From contig NZ_JABKDD010000018.1 of assembly GCF_013623905.1 (NCBI RefSeq), positions 1 to 64,000 of the forward strand: a stretch of 64,000 nt of DNA, in the 5' to 3' direction. The stretch is from Brevibacterium sediminis. GTDB lineage: Bacteria > Actinomycetota > Actinomycetes > Actinomycetales > Brevibacteriaceae. This document shows positions 42,822-51,741 of the stretch, piece by piece (within the stretch, counting starts at the first letter, position 1; each line of letters starts with the position of its first letter). The translations under genes were made by a program, and so were the position numbers. The notes below the pieces were generated by a model that saw only the letters and a program-made list of their open reading frames with translations, did not search any database and had not been told where the DNA came from.

Positions 42822-43151
42822 TCACTTCACCCAGGGCTCTTCGCCGGTCTCGGAGACGATCGGCTTGCCGTTGTCGAGGTTCCACGAACCCATGCCGCCG
42901 TCGACATTGAAGGCATCGAAGCCATTCTGGTTGAGCCAGGCGACCGCCCGGTTCGAGCGCCCGCCGGTGCGGCAGACGACGTACATGTCGTCATCGAGAG
43001 GAAGGTCGTCGAGGCGGCTCGGCAGTTCGCCCAGCGCCACGTGGATCGCGCCCTCGATGTGCCCGGCCTCCCATTCGTCGTCCTCGCGGACGTCGATGAT
43101 GGCTGCCCCTTCGGGGATGTCGTTGACGGTGACGGTCGTTTCTTCATCCAT
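42822..43151 (-). CDS. Single-domain rhodanese-like protein
   Basis: The 109-residue protein is one rhodanese domain. Cys60 lies in the active-site loop VVCRTGGRS, and IIDVREDDEWEAGHIEGAIH is the usual N-terminal block. It may carry persulfide sulfur or act as a thiosulfate sulfurtransferase. The -10 box TACACT lies exactly 6 nt before ATG 43151 and there is no ribosome binding site, so it is probably leaderless. Confidence 0.9.
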   Translation of the reverse strand: MDEETTVTVNDIPEGAAIIDVREDDEWEAGHIEGAIHVALGELPSRLDDLPLDDDMYVVCRTGGRSNRAVAWLNQNGFDAFNVDGGMGSWNLDNGKPIVSETGEEPWVK

Positions 43152-43157
43152 GTCTTC

Positions 43158-43163
43158 AGTGTA
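43158..43163 (-). promoter_or_regulatory. -10 box of the leaderless rhodanese gene
   Basis: TACACT on the minus strand, 6 nt before the start codon. Confidence 0.5.
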
Positions 43164-43438
43164 GGCACGCACGTCGGGTGCTCGCACCCGGCTGCAGAGT
43201 CTGACTTGAACGCGCCGGTGATCGGGTGGGCGCCCGTGCCTGCATCCGTGTGCGCAGGTTGAACAGCTCCGTCGTTTCAGGTGTTCACCCAGTTCCAAGG
43301 GGGCTGTTGCCGGCCGGAGTGCCGTGTGAGAATGACCGTGTAGTCGTTGATGCGGCAGCCGATCACGGCCCGCAAGAACGAGCCACGGTCCGCGTCAGCT
43401 ACTGCAGCGCCAGGAACCGTCTGCGAAGGGAAATGGTC

Positions 43439-44563
43439 ATGAACAACAGAGACAAGAGTGACGAGTCGCCGGCCGAGGAGAAGGCCCGTGACATCGCATC
43501 AACACTGGACGAAGCGACGGAGCCGCTGGGCGGCACCTCGGACATGGAATCTCATGCCGAAGTCGGATACACCGAGAAGAACGTTGAGGAACGTGCCCAG
43601 AACACCGCAGCGGAAGAAGGTGTGACTCTGCACCGCAATCCCGATGGCTCGCACACGGCGATCGACGAATCGAAGGCCGCCGAGGTGACCCCGAGCTCCG
43701 GCTCCAAAGATTCCGGAGTCGCAAGCAGCACAGCTGCCGGCGGTGCTCCCTCCAGCACGGCGCCGGGTGCCGGCGCCGCAGTCGGAAGCACGACCGGTGC
43801 CGGTGATGACCCGCACAGGAACTCCGGCGCCTCCGTCGCTCCAGGTATGGGTGCTTCGGTCGGCACCACGTCCGAGCCCGGCGACATCTACAGCGCGCCA
43901 GGGATGGGCAACGCGGTCGGCAGCACGGCCGCAGCCGGAACCGCGAGCACGGCCGCCGCCGCTTCCGCCACCGGCAGCACCTCTGCCAGCAACGATTCGG
44001 CTCGCGACCACACCTCCGCCACCGACGACACGGAAGCCGGCCAGGTATCCGCCGCGGGTGATTGGCAGAAGCCCGCAGGAGAGGCGGCGACAGACGAGCT
44101 CGACCAGGCCGACGTCGTCAAGATCCTGCGCGGCGGTGATTCTGTCATGCTCGCGACCGCGCTCGCCGACGGCAAGATCCTCGCTCACCCTATGGCACCC
44201 CAGGAGGTCACCGAGGATGCCGACGTCTGGTTCTTCCTCGCCCTCGACGGCGACCAGGCGAAGGCGCTGCAGACGAACCCCGAGGTCAATATCAGCCTCG
44301 CTGAGGCGGGCAACTGGCTGTCGGTGGCCGGGCGCGTGAAGTTCGTCGACGACAAGGCCAAGGTCGATGAACTGTGGTCGGACTCCGCCAAGGCGTGGTT
44401 CGATGACCGCCGGGACCCGAACCTCGGACTCATCAAGGTCGTCACACACTCCGCACAGCACTGGGGCCTGCCCGGCGGCAAGGCATCGGGCCTGTTCCGC
44501 ATGGTCAAGTCCAAGATCACCGGAGACCGCCCGTCCGGCGGCACGCAGACCACGGAGCTCTGA
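43439..44563 (+). CDS. General stress protein (pyridoxamine-phosphate-oxidase-like) with a long disordered N-terminus
   Basis: The 374-residue protein has two parts. Residues 1-205 are low complexity: a charged start with GYTEKNVEERAQNTAAEEGV, then Ala/Ser/Gly/Thr repeats including two similar blocks (APGMGASVGTTSEPGD, APGMGNAVGSTAAAG). Residues about 220-360 form a split-barrel flavin-binding domain like general stress protein 26 (ADVVKILRGGDSVMLATALA, VWFFLALDGDQAKALQTNPE, HWGLPGGKASGLFRMVKSKI). AAGGGAA lies 7 nt before ATG 43439. The tail may be an assembly or localisation region; its function is unknown. Confidence 0.82.
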   Translation: MNNRDKSDESPAEEKARDIASTLDEATEPLGGTSDMESHAEVGYTEKNVEERAQNTAAEEGVTLHRNPDGSHTAIDESKAAEVTPSSGSKDSGVASSTAAGGAPSSTAPGAGAAVGSTTGAGDDPHRNSGASVAPGMGASVGTTSEPGDIYSAPGMGNAVGSTAAAGTASTAAAASATGSTSASNDSARDHTSATDDTEAGQVSAAGDWQKPAGEAATDELDQADVVKILRGGDSVMLATALADGKILAHPMAPQEVTEDADVWFFLALDGDQAKALQTNPEVNISLAEAGNWLSVAGRVKFVDDKAKVDELWSDSAKAWFDDRRDPNLGLIKVVTHSAQHWGLPGGKASGLFRMVKSKITGDRPSGGTQTTEL

Positions 44564-44647
44564 GCAGGTGAGTCATCTGAACGCATGGGGCGAGCAGCCG
44601 AGGTGCCTGCACGGTTTATTGGATCAGCCACTCACGTAACTGTGGAG

Positions 44648-44689
44648 CGGGCCCGCCGAAGAGACTATGGGCGGGTTCAGGCGGGCCCG
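44648..44689 (+). terminator. GC-rich hairpin after the general stress protein gene
   Basis: CGGGCCCGCC (44648-44657) and GGCGGGCCCG (44680-44689) can pair across 22 nt. No U-tract follows, so the terminator call is tentative. Confidence 0.45.
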
Positions 44690-44753
44690 GTGCGGGGCCG
44701 CGCGGTGTCGCGCAAGATCACCCGGCATCATCTTCTGCTAGAAGGGACCCACC

Positions 44754-45044
44754 ATGTCGTTCCAGGCCTACCTCGACACCATCGAAGACAAGACCGGACT
44801 CACTCCTCGCCAGTTCATCGACCTGGCCAAGGGCAAGGGGCTCGACGACGACTCGGTCAAGGCCGGAGCCATCCTCGAGTGGCTCAAAACCGACTATGGA
44901 CTTGGTCGCGGGCACGGCATGGCCCTCGTCCACATCATCAAGAAGGGCCCGCAGATCGACGCCAAACACGTCGGCACCGGCGGCACACACAACGATGAAT
45001 CAGACATGCTCTGGCTCGACGGCAAGGCGAGCAGACCGGCATGA
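44754..45044 (+). CDS. DUF4287-type small protein
   Basis: The 96-residue protein matches the DUF4287 pattern: SFQAYLDTIEDKTGLTPRQF, AKGKGLDDDSVKAGAILEWL and DYGLGRGHGMALVHIIKKG. Its function is unknown. AAGGGACC lies before the ATG. It overlaps the cupin gene by four bases, so the two are coexpressed. Confidence 0.85.
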   Translation: MSFQAYLDTIEDKTGLTPRQFIDLAKGKGLDDDSVKAGAILEWLKTDYGLGRGHGMALVHIIKKGPQIDAKHVGTGGTHNDESDMLWLDGKASRPA

Positions 45045-45385
45045 TCACCGTCATGCAGCGCTCCGACCTGCTGCTGGCCGGATCGCCGACGGCCAAGTTT
45101 ATCGGCGCCGAGCACGGTGCCGACGTCTCGTTCTTCTGGGTCGACACCGGACCGGGAAAGGGCCTCGATCTGCACTGGCATCCCTACACAGAGACATGGA
45201 TCGTCCTGTCGGGGCAAGTGCGCATCGACGCAGATGACGAAACCGTCACTACCGGGGCCGGCGTCGTCGTTACCGTCGGAGCCGAAACGGTCCATCGTTT
45301 CCGCAACATCGGTGCCGAGAATCTCAAAATGGTGTGCATCCATGCCTCACCCGAAATCATCCAGGATTCCGTCACCGAGGGCTGA
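45041..45385 (+). CDS. Cupin-domain protein
   Basis: The 114-residue protein is a single cupin barrel. The first motif is GLDLHWHPYTETWIVLSGQV with two His and a Glu as probable metal ligands; the second contains VGAETVHRFRNIG with a further His. Activity is unknown; small cupins of this kind are dioxygenases, isomerases or sensors. The start overlaps the DUF4287 stop (ATGA). Confidence 0.87.
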   Translation: MITVMQRSDLLLAGSPTAKFIGAEHGADVSFFWVDTGPGKGLDLHWHPYTETWIVLSGQVRIDADDETVTTGAGVVVTVGAETVHRFRNIGAENLKMVCIHASPEIIQDSVTEG

Positions 45386-45435
45386 CCAGGTCGGCTTCAC
45401 ACCCGCACCTCCCGCCGGGCCGCCTCGGCGAGGTT

Positions 45436-45441
45436 TAGCAT
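45436..45441 (+). promoter_or_regulatory. -10 box of the FAD oxidoreductase gene
   Basis: TAGCAT lies 6 nt before ATG 45448. GGAGAC follows but is too close to the ATG to be a normal ribosome binding site. Confidence 0.4.
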
Positions 45442-45447
45442 GGAGAC

Positions 45448-46761
45448 ATGAGCAAGCGGATCGTCATCATCGGTGCGGGATTGGCCGGCACGACCGCGGC
45501 GCGGGAGCTGAACGCGCGCGGTCAGGCCGTCACCGTCATCGACCCCCAGGCCGGCGACACGTGTGAGCGGCCGCCGCTGTCGAAGCATCTCTTCGACGGC
45601 TCCCGCCACCACCTGCCGTACCACCTCGAATCGACCGAGCACATCACCTTCGTCTGTGACCGGGCAGAAGAGATCACCCTCGCCGAGGCGGCCGCAGAGT
45701 CCCGCTACACCGCCGAGACCCAGCGACACCCCCACCCGCTGGCGAACCACCACGCCACCGCCGGCACCATCCACCTGGGCTCGGGGGAGTCCGTCGACTT
45801 CACCCACTGCATCCTCGCCACCGGGATGGAGGCGAACCGCCCCGAAGTCCCCACCTACCCGGACGCCCTGCCGGTCTATGACCTCGCGGACGCCGAATGG
45901 ATTCTTGAACGCGTGAATAGCGCAACCGAAGCCCTCAACGTCGGGGTGCTCGGCTCCGGTTATCTCGGAATGGAAGTGGCCACCTCGGCGGTGGCTGCGG
46001 GACACCACGCCACGGTCTATCTGCGCGGGGGCGAGCCCCTGCGCAAGCAGCTCTCTGCTCCGGTGCGGCAGGCTCTGTTCGACAAGCACAAGGCCGCCGG
46101 AGTCGAATTCGTCACCCACACCGCGAGCCCGGACGACATCCCGGCCGATGTCCACGATCTGTTCATCACCAGCGTCGGAGCCCGCCCCCGGCTGATCCCG
46201 ATCGACGGCCACCGCCCCGCTCATGCATGGGATGTGGATGAGAGTTTGGCAACATCCCATCCGGGTGTCTTCGCCGCCGGCGACTGTGCCATCGTCACCG
46301 CCGGACCCTATGCACTCGACCACCCATGGGCCTGTGAACCGGTGGCCGAAAGCCATGGAAAATTCCTCGCTGAGCTCCTCGGCGAAGGGCAGATAACGGG
46401 TTTAATCGATGGTGTGAACGACACGGAATCTGCTTCAGGTTCTGGGTCGGAAGACGGTCCCAAAGTCTGGTCCGACGTCCCCTGGCATTGGAGCTTCCAA
46501 GGCCCCGAGAAGGTGTTCACAGCGGGCCTGACGAGCCCCGACGCCGACGACACGATCACCCGACACGACCCCAGCGGAGCGAAGTTCCAGGTCTTCCACT
46601 TCGACGGATCCGACCCGGAGTCGGCGCTCATCGGCGTCGAGACGTTCAACTGGCCCCCGATGCAGGCAGCCGCCCGGCGGGTACTCGGCGGTAACAATAT
46701 TCCGACGAGAGCCCAGATCGCGGACCCCGACTTCGACTTCAAGGCTCACAGCCGACTGTGA
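45448..46761 (+). CDS. FAD/NAD(P)-dependent oxidoreductase, ferredoxin-reductase-like
   Basis: The 437-residue protein resembles putidaredoxin/rhodocoxin reductases. The FAD dinucleotide fold is RIVIIGAGLAGTTAARELNA, with CERPPLSKHLFDG close to the conserved RPPLSK block. The NAD(P) fold is NVGVLGSGYLGMEVATSAVA, and HPGVFAAGDCAIV is the second FAD motif. The C-terminal domain has VWSDVPWHWSFQGPEKVFTA. No ferredoxin or P450 gene is adjacent, so the partner is unknown. Confidence 0.88.
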   Translation: MSKRIVIIGAGLAGTTAARELNARGQAVTVIDPQAGDTCERPPLSKHLFDGSRHHLPYHLESTEHITFVCDRAEEITLAEAAAESRYTAETQRHPHPLANHHATAGTIHLGSGESVDFTHCILATGMEANRPEVPTYPDALPVYDLADAEWILERVNSATEALNVGVLGSGYLGMEVATSAVAAGHHATVYLRGGEPLRKQLSAPVRQALFDKHKAAGVEFVTHTASPDDIPADVHDLFITSVGARPRLIPIDGHRPAHAWDVDESLATSHPGVFAAGDCAIVTAGPYALDHPWACEPVAESHGKFLAELLGEGQITGLIDGVNDTESASGSGSEDGPKVWSDVPWHWSFQGPEKVFTAGLTSPDADDTITRHDPSGAKFQVFHFDGSDPESALIGVETFNWPPMQAAARRVLGGNNIPTRAQIADPDFDFKAHSRL

Positions 46762-46832
46762 GTCTGCGCTAGTCTCATCCCGTAGACTCATTCTGTTCTA
46801 TCCCCAGTCGCCGACGAGAGAATTTTCTGTTC

Positions 46833-47690
46833 ATGGATATGGCCAGGCTTGCTGCCGAGCACGGACTCGAGAGAGTGGGTGGACGGCCGTCTCTGCCCCA
46901 GTACGTCAAACAGCTTCTCAACCGAAGCGACTTCACGTACACATTGGCGAAGTACCGGATGCAGTCCGAGAACGAACGCAACCGCCTCGGCATGGCTTGG
47001 GTGCTCCTGCGCCCATCGTTCTCGGCTCTGATCTACGGCACGGTCTTCGGCGTCATCATGCAGGGAGCGACTGCTCGACCGCCGGACTTCGCGCCCTTCG
47101 TCGTCATCGGCGTCTTCATCCTCGAATTCTTCAACACCTCGATGAACGGCGGCGCGAAGTCGATCATCTCGAATGCCTCGCTCGTCCAATCGCTGCCGTT
47201 TCCGCGCATCGTTCTGCCGATCGCCAAGGTGTTCCAGAACCTGCTCGACTTCATCCCCACCCTCCTCTTCATGGCGCTCATCGTCATCATCTTCGGCGCG
47301 CGTCCTGATTGGGATTGGTTCCTCTTCATCCCATTGGTCTTCCTGTTCTGGGTCTTCAACCAGGGTGTGGCGTTCATCTTCGCCCGCGCAACTGTTCACT
47401 TCCGTGACCTCTCCCAGGTGACTCCGTTCATCTCCCGAATGATCTTCTACACCTCTGGTGTTTTCTTCGACCTCAAGGTCATGGTCGACAAGATCGACCC
47501 GTCCCTGCAGCCCTTCGCCGATTGGCAGCCGATCAACAATGTCCTGTCCATCGCTCGCGGCATCCTCATGAAGGACGGAGTCGTTCCCTACGACTACTTC
47601 TGGCACCTGGCTATTTGGGCATTCGGCATCTTCATCATCGGCTTTGTGTTCTTCTGGCAGGCCGAGGAAAGGTTTGGTCGTGATGAGTGA
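46833..47690 (+). CDS. ABC-2 type permease for polysaccharide or teichoic acid export (TagG/Wzm-like)
   Basis: The 285-residue protein has six helices and the ABC-2 permease pattern: a soluble N-terminus with LAKYRMQSENERNRLGMAWV, then GTVFGVIMQG and YTSGVFFDLK. It would form the membrane channel of a cell-surface glycopolymer exporter with the ATPase encoded next. The two genes overlap by 8 nt. No glycosyltransferase genes are adjacent in this window. Confidence 0.9.
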   Translation: MDMARLAAEHGLERVGGRPSLPQYVKQLLNRSDFTYTLAKYRMQSENERNRLGMAWVLLRPSFSALIYGTVFGVIMQGATARPPDFAPFVVIGVFILEFFNTSMNGGAKSIISNASLVQSLPFPRIVLPIAKVFQNLLDFIPTLLFMALIVIIFGARPDWDWFLFIPLVFLFWVFNQGVAFIFARATVHFRDLSQVTPFISRMIFYTSGVFFDLKVMVDKIDPSLQPFADWQPINNVLSIARGILMKDGVVPYDYFWHLAIWAFGIFIIGFVFFWQAEERFGRDE

Positions 47691-48510
47691 GACGAACGAA
47701 GACGATACCTTCGACACCGGCAGCCTCCCCGAGGTGACCCGGAACAACCCGCCCGTCGTCGTCTGCGACAACGTCCACGTCCGCTACAAGACCCTGGCCA
47801 CGGGCAAGAAGCTCAAGCTGGGAAGCAAAGATGTGATGACGAAAAAGCGGGAACTGAGGGAGGTCCACGCCCTCAAAGGCATCAGCTTCGTCGCCCACAA
47901 GAACGAATCCATCGGCATCATCGGCAGCAACGGCTCCGGCAAGTCCACGCTCATGCGGTCGATCACCGGGCTGACCCCGACCTCCGAGGGTGCGATCTAT
48001 GCGACGTCACGGCCGAACCTCCTCGGCGTCGGTGCCGCCCTGATCCCGGACCTCTCCGGTGCTCGCAACATCATCCTCGGTTCTCTGGCTCTGGGGCTCA
48101 CCCGCGACGAAATCGATGCGAAGTTCGACGACATCGTCGAGTTCACCGGGCTTGAGGACTTCATCGACCTGCCGATGCGCACGTACTCATCGGGTATGTC
48201 CCAGCGTCTGAAGTTCGCGATCGCGACCTCGGTGCAGCACGAGATCCTCATCGTCGACGAGGCGCTCAACGTCGGTGACAAGAAGTTCCGTGACCGTTCC
48301 GAAGGCCGTATCCGCTCCATCCGTGAGAACGCCGGTACCGTCTTCCTCGTCTCGCACTCGATGCGCACGATCAAGGACACGTGCAACCGTGCGCTGTGGA
48401 TCGAGAAGGGCGAACTGCTCGCCGACGGCCCGGCGCTTGAAGTCATTCGGAAGTACCAGGCCTTCACCAAGGCCGAGAAGGCGAAGGAAACCGAGGAAGA
48501 GCCGGGCTGA
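47683..48510 (+). CDS. ABC exporter ATPase (TagH/Wzt-like)
   Basis: The 275-residue ATPase has Walker A IIGSNGSGKSTLMRSITGL, signature YSSGMSQRLKFAIAT and Walker B ILIVDEAL, with the switch His in LVSHSMRTIKDTC. It lacks the extended C-terminal carbohydrate-binding domain of some Wzt proteins and has only a Lys/Glu-rich tail. ATG 47683 follows GAGGAAAGG and overlaps the permease stop. It energises export of a lipid-linked wall polymer, inferred from family. Confidence 0.92.
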   Translation: MSETNEDDTFDTGSLPEVTRNNPPVVVCDNVHVRYKTLATGKKLKLGSKDVMTKKRELREVHALKGISFVAHKNESIGIIGSNGSGKSTLMRSITGLTPTSEGAIYATSRPNLLGVGAALIPDLSGARNIILGSLALGLTRDEIDAKFDDIVEFTGLEDFIDLPMRTYSSGMSQRLKFAIATSVQHEILIVDEALNVGDKKFRDRSEGRIRSIRENAGTVFLVSHSMRTIKDTCNRALWIEKGELLADGPALEVIRKYQAFTKAEKAKETEEEPG

Positions 48511-48547
48511 GGCACCGCATCCCCTAGCCGAGTCACAGTTCGCTCGC

Positions 48548-48553
48548 TAGATT
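48548..48553 (+). promoter_or_regulatory. -10 box of a leaderless small membrane protein gene
   Basis: TAGATT lies 7 nt before ATG 48561, and no ribosome binding site is present. Confidence 0.4.
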
Positions 48554-48560
48554 CGACGGC

Positions 48561-48905
48561 ATGGACAACAGTTCACGCGAGCCGATCGAGTCACGTCGCA
48601 TCAGTGACCAGCCTGCGCTGCGCAGCTCGTCCGGCACCATCTGGATCGTGGCCGGAGGGATCTTCCTCGTCGTCATTGCGGGTGTGCTCACAGCGATCAT
48701 CGTCTCCGGCACCACGGCGGTGCCCACAGCGATCACCACGATCGTGATAGCGGCAGTGCTCTACCTGATCCTGCTCATCGCCCGCTTCGCCTTTCGACCG
48801 GGCCGAGTGCGTCTGTGGGTCATGGCCGCAGCGATGATCGGCATGGCCGTTGCCTCGCTCGTCGGACTCGTCCTCTGCGTGGGCGCTGCCGCAAGCGGAG
48901 CCTGA
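48561..48905 (+). CDS. Small three-helix membrane protein of unknown function
   Basis: The 114-residue protein has a polar N-terminus of about 25 residues and three hydrophobic helices (IWIVAGGIFLVVIAGVLTAI, TAITTIVIAAVLYLILLIAR, WVMAAAMIGMAVASLVGLVL). I recognise no family. It is probably transcribed on its own from a leaderless promoter and ends convergently with the UvrA-like gene. Confidence 0.7.
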   Translation: MDNSSREPIESRRISDQPALRSSSGTIWIVAGGIFLVVIAGVLTAIIVSGTTAVPTAITTIVIAAVLYLILLIARFAFRPGRVRLWVMAAAMIGMAVASLVGLVLCVGAAASGA

Positions 48906-48920
48906 GACCGCTCAGGCGAG

Positions 48921-48935
48921 GAGCACAGTGTGCTC
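48921..48935. terminator. Short inverted repeat between convergent genes
   Basis: GAGCAC and GTGCTC flank AGT. It lies between the convergent small membrane protein and UvrA-like genes. Without a U-tract its terminator role is uncertain. Confidence 0.35.
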
Positions 48936-48956
48936 GAGCGAATGTCGGCTCAATCG

Positions 48957-51485
48957 CTATCCGGCAGAGTTCGGCTGCACATGCCCCTTGAGGTACTCAC
49001 CAGTCACGCTGTTCGAAGCATCCGCGATCTGCTGCGGGGTTCCCGTCGCGATGATCTGCCCGCCATCCTGACCTCCACCGGGGCCGAGGTCGATGATCCA
49101 ATCGGCGTTGACGATCATGTCGAGATCGTGTTCGATGACCAGGACCGTTCCGCCCTGGTCGAGAAGCTGTTGGAAGACGCGCACGAGCACGCGCACATCC
49201 TCGGGGTGCAGGCCCACGGTCGGTTCGTCGAAGACGAAGAGTGTGTGCTGCTGTGACTTCCCGAGCTCGGTGGCGAGCTTGAGCCGCTGTGCCTCGCCGC
49301 CGGACAGTGCAGGGGTTGCCTCGTGGAGGGTGAGGTATCCGAGTCCCACATCGGCCAGTGCCCTCAGCCGGGCGTGGACCTTGCGCATCTCGGCGAGGTG
49401 GGGGAGCGCCTCGGCGACGGTCATCGCCAACAGTTCCGGCAGCGACAGCGGCTGGCCATCGGCGTCCGAGACACGGCGATACTCATCCGCATCCGGACTG
49501 TACCGGCGGCCCCCGCAGTCGGGGCAGGGAATGTCGACATCGGGGAGGAACTGCACATCGAGGGTGATCTCGCCGGTGCCTTCGCATTTCGGGCACCGCA
49601 GCGAACCCGTGTTGTACGAGAAGTCCCCGGCCGTGAGCCCGGCGTCCTTGGCCGAGTCGAGGCGGGCGTACGCCCGTCGGAGGTCGTCGAGGACTCCGGA
49701 ATAGGTGGCCACGGTCGAGCGGACGTTGATGCCGATCGGGGTGGCGTCGACGACGTTGACTCGATCGATCCCGTCGGCGTCGATGTCACGCACATGAACG
49801 GGCCGCGAACGTTTATCGGCGGCATTGAGCGCGGGGACGAGGCTGTCGAGGACGAGGGTGGTCTTGCCCGATCCGGACACACCCGTGACGACGGTCAGTC
49901 GCTGCCGCGGTATCTCCGCTTCGAGGGCGTGGACCGTGTGAATCGGCGCGGTGCGCAGCCGGATCCGTCCGTGATCGAAGGTCGCCGAGGCGGCCGCGGG
50001 CTCGCGCACGAGTGTTTCGGCGCGGCCGGTGAGGTAGGGGCCGATGCGGGAAGCGGGGTGGCTGTCGAGGTCTGCGACAGTGCCGGTGGCCACGACCGTT
50101 CCGCCATCGCGACCGGATCCGGGTCCGATCTCGATGAGGTGGTCGGCTTCGCGGAGGACGAGTGGGTCGTGGTCGACCATGACGACGGAGTTGCCCTCGT
50201 CGAGGAGGTCGGTGATGACGCCCTGTAGGCCCGTGATGTTCGAGGGGTGGAGACCGATCGAGGGTTCGTCGAGGACGTAGAGGACGCCGGTGGTCTCATT
50301 GCGCACGGCGCGAGCGAGTTGGACACGTTGGCGTTCACCCGTCGACAGGGACGAACCAGCCCGGTCGAGGGCGAGGTAGCCGAGCCCCAGGTCGAGCAGC
50401 CGGCGTGCCATGCCGAGCAAGGCATCCACCAACGACCTGGCCATGGACTGCATCGATGCGGGGAGCCCGGCAGGAACGTCCGTGGCCCAGTCGACGAGTT
50501 CGTCGAGGGTCATCGCGGTCGCCTCGGCGAGGCCGATTTCGCCGATACGCGGTGCTCGAGCGGCGGGGGAGAGGCGGGTGCCTTCGCAGTCGGGGCAGAC
50601 CTGTTCGGAGAGGAACCGGCTGACCCTGGCGAAGCGCTTCTCGGTGTCCGCGCGTTTGAGTTCTTCGGTCACGGTCAGGCGGGCGTTGCGGAAGGTGAAA
50701 TCGAGGTCGTGCAGTCCCTTCTTCGAGGTGACCGTGATGTGCTTCTTCTCCTCGGGACCAGAGAAGACGATCTCGCGTTCCCAGTCCTTGAGGTCGCGCC
50801 AGGGCACGTCGGTGCGGACTCCGAATTCGCGGGCGATCTGCGGTTGGACGTTGAAACCGAACATCTGCCAGGGGATGACGGTGCCGTCGTCGATCGACAT
50901 GTCGAGGTCGCGGATGAGGGCGGCATCGTCGACTTCTCTGATGGTGCCGATGCCCTCGCAGCGGGGACAGGCTCCACCGGAATTGAAGGCCAGCTCCTCG
51001 GCGCCGGGCGCGTGGACGGTCTCACCGCATTCGGGGCAGTCGAACGGCTCCTCGGCAGCGACGTTGAGAGTCGGTTCCTGCCGGTGCCCGTTCGGGCAGA
51101 GGTGGGAGGCCAGCCGAGAGAACATCAGGCGGATGACGTTGAGCAGCTCGGTCGAGGTGCCGAAAGTCGAGCGGACCCCGGGGACTCCGGGTCGTTGCCG
51201 CAGAGCAAGGGCGGCGGGGATATGGCGGACGGTGTCGACGTCGGCGCGGGCGGCTTGAGCCATGCGTCGACGGGTGTACGTCGACAGAGCTTCGATATAG
51301 CGGCGGGAGCCTTCGGCGTAGAGGACTCCAATAGCCAGCGAGGATTTGCCCGAACCGGAGACGCCGGCGATGGCGACGAGGGTATTCAGAGGCACGTCGA
51401 CGTCGATATTCTGCAGGTTGTGCACGCGGGCGCCGCGCACCTCGACCGCTGTGGCAGGGGCAGTGTTCCGGGCTTCGGTCGACAT
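48957..51485 (-). CDS. UvrA-like (UvrA2-class) ABC ATPase
   Basis: The 842-residue protein has two ABC modules. Walker A motifs are IAGVSGSGKSSLAIGVLYAE and VVTGVSGSGKTTLVLDSLVP; signature regions are LSTGERQRVQLARAV and LSGGEAQRLKLATEL. Zinc-binding CxxC pairs lie in CPRCEGIG, CPDCEGTRLSP, CPKCEGTGEI and CPDCGGRRYSP. Canonical UvrA is about 950 residues. The shorter length fits UvrA2/DrrC-like proteins linked to drug tolerance rather than the main repair enzyme. ATG 51485 has TACGAT exactly 6 nt upstream and no ribosome binding site, so it is probably leaderless. Confidence 0.9.
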   Translation of the reverse strand: MSTEARNTAPATAVEVRGARVHNLQNIDVDVPLNTLVAIAGVSGSGKSSLAIGVLYAEGSRRYIEALSTYTRRRMAQAARADVDTVRHIPAALALRQRPGVPGVRSTFGTSTELLNVIRLMFSRLASHLCPNGHRQEPTLNVAAEEPFDCPECGETVHAPGAEELAFNSGGACPRCEGIGTIREVDDAALIRDLDMSIDDGTVIPWQMFGFNVQPQIAREFGVRTDVPWRDLKDWEREIVFSGPEEKKHITVTSKKGLHDLDFTFRNARLTVTEELKRADTEKRFARVSRFLSEQVCPDCEGTRLSPAARAPRIGEIGLAEATAMTLDELVDWATDVPAGLPASMQSMARSLVDALLGMARRLLDLGLGYLALDRAGSSLSTGERQRVQLARAVRNETTGVLYVLDEPSIGLHPSNITGLQGVITDLLDEGNSVVMVDHDPLVLREADHLIEIGPGSGRDGGTVVATGTVADLDSHPASRIGPYLTGRAETLVREPAAASATFDHGRIRLRTAPIHTVHALEAEIPRQRLTVVTGVSGSGKTTLVLDSLVPALNAADKRSRPVHVRDIDADGIDRVNVVDATPIGINVRSTVATYSGVLDDLRRAYARLDSAKDAGLTAGDFSYNTGSLRCPKCEGTGEITLDVQFLPDVDIPCPDCGGRRYSPDADEYRRVSDADGQPLSLPELLAMTVAEALPHLAEMRKVHARLRALADVGLGYLTLHEATPALSGGEAQRLKLATELGKSQQHTLFVFDEPTVGLHPEDVRVLVRVFQQLLDQGGTVLVIEHDLDMIVNADWIIDLGPGGGQDGGQIIATGTPQQIADASNSVTGEYLKGHVQPNSAG

Positions 51486-51491
51486 ATCGTG

Positions 51492-51497
51492 ATCGTA
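51492..51497 (-). promoter_or_regulatory. -10 box of the UvrA-like gene
   Basis: On the minus strand TACGAT lies 6 nt before the start codon. Confidence 0.45.
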
Positions 51498-51539
51498 ACA
51501 ACCGACACTGACGTGACTCGTCACCTGCTGAGACTGCCT

Positions 51540-51567
51540 TTGCAGCCGGATACTACGGGACTACAAT
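51540..51567 (+). promoter_or_regulatory. Promoter of the MHS transporter gene
   Basis: TTGCAG (51540-51545) and TACAAT (51562-51567) are separated by 16 nt. The resulting leader would be about 165 nt. Confidence 0.5.
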
Positions 51568-51741
51568 CGTCTCGCTGACGAGAACAGGGGCATACTGGTC
51601 AGATCAGAGACTCCAACTAGGTCTGTGAATAAGCAACATCCGCCCCGGGTGACGAGCAACGGTGCCTGCATCCTGCAAGCCCACGATCCACCACCGGCTT
51701 CGCCAACCACGGCATCCGGCACCTACAAGAAGAGGCACACG

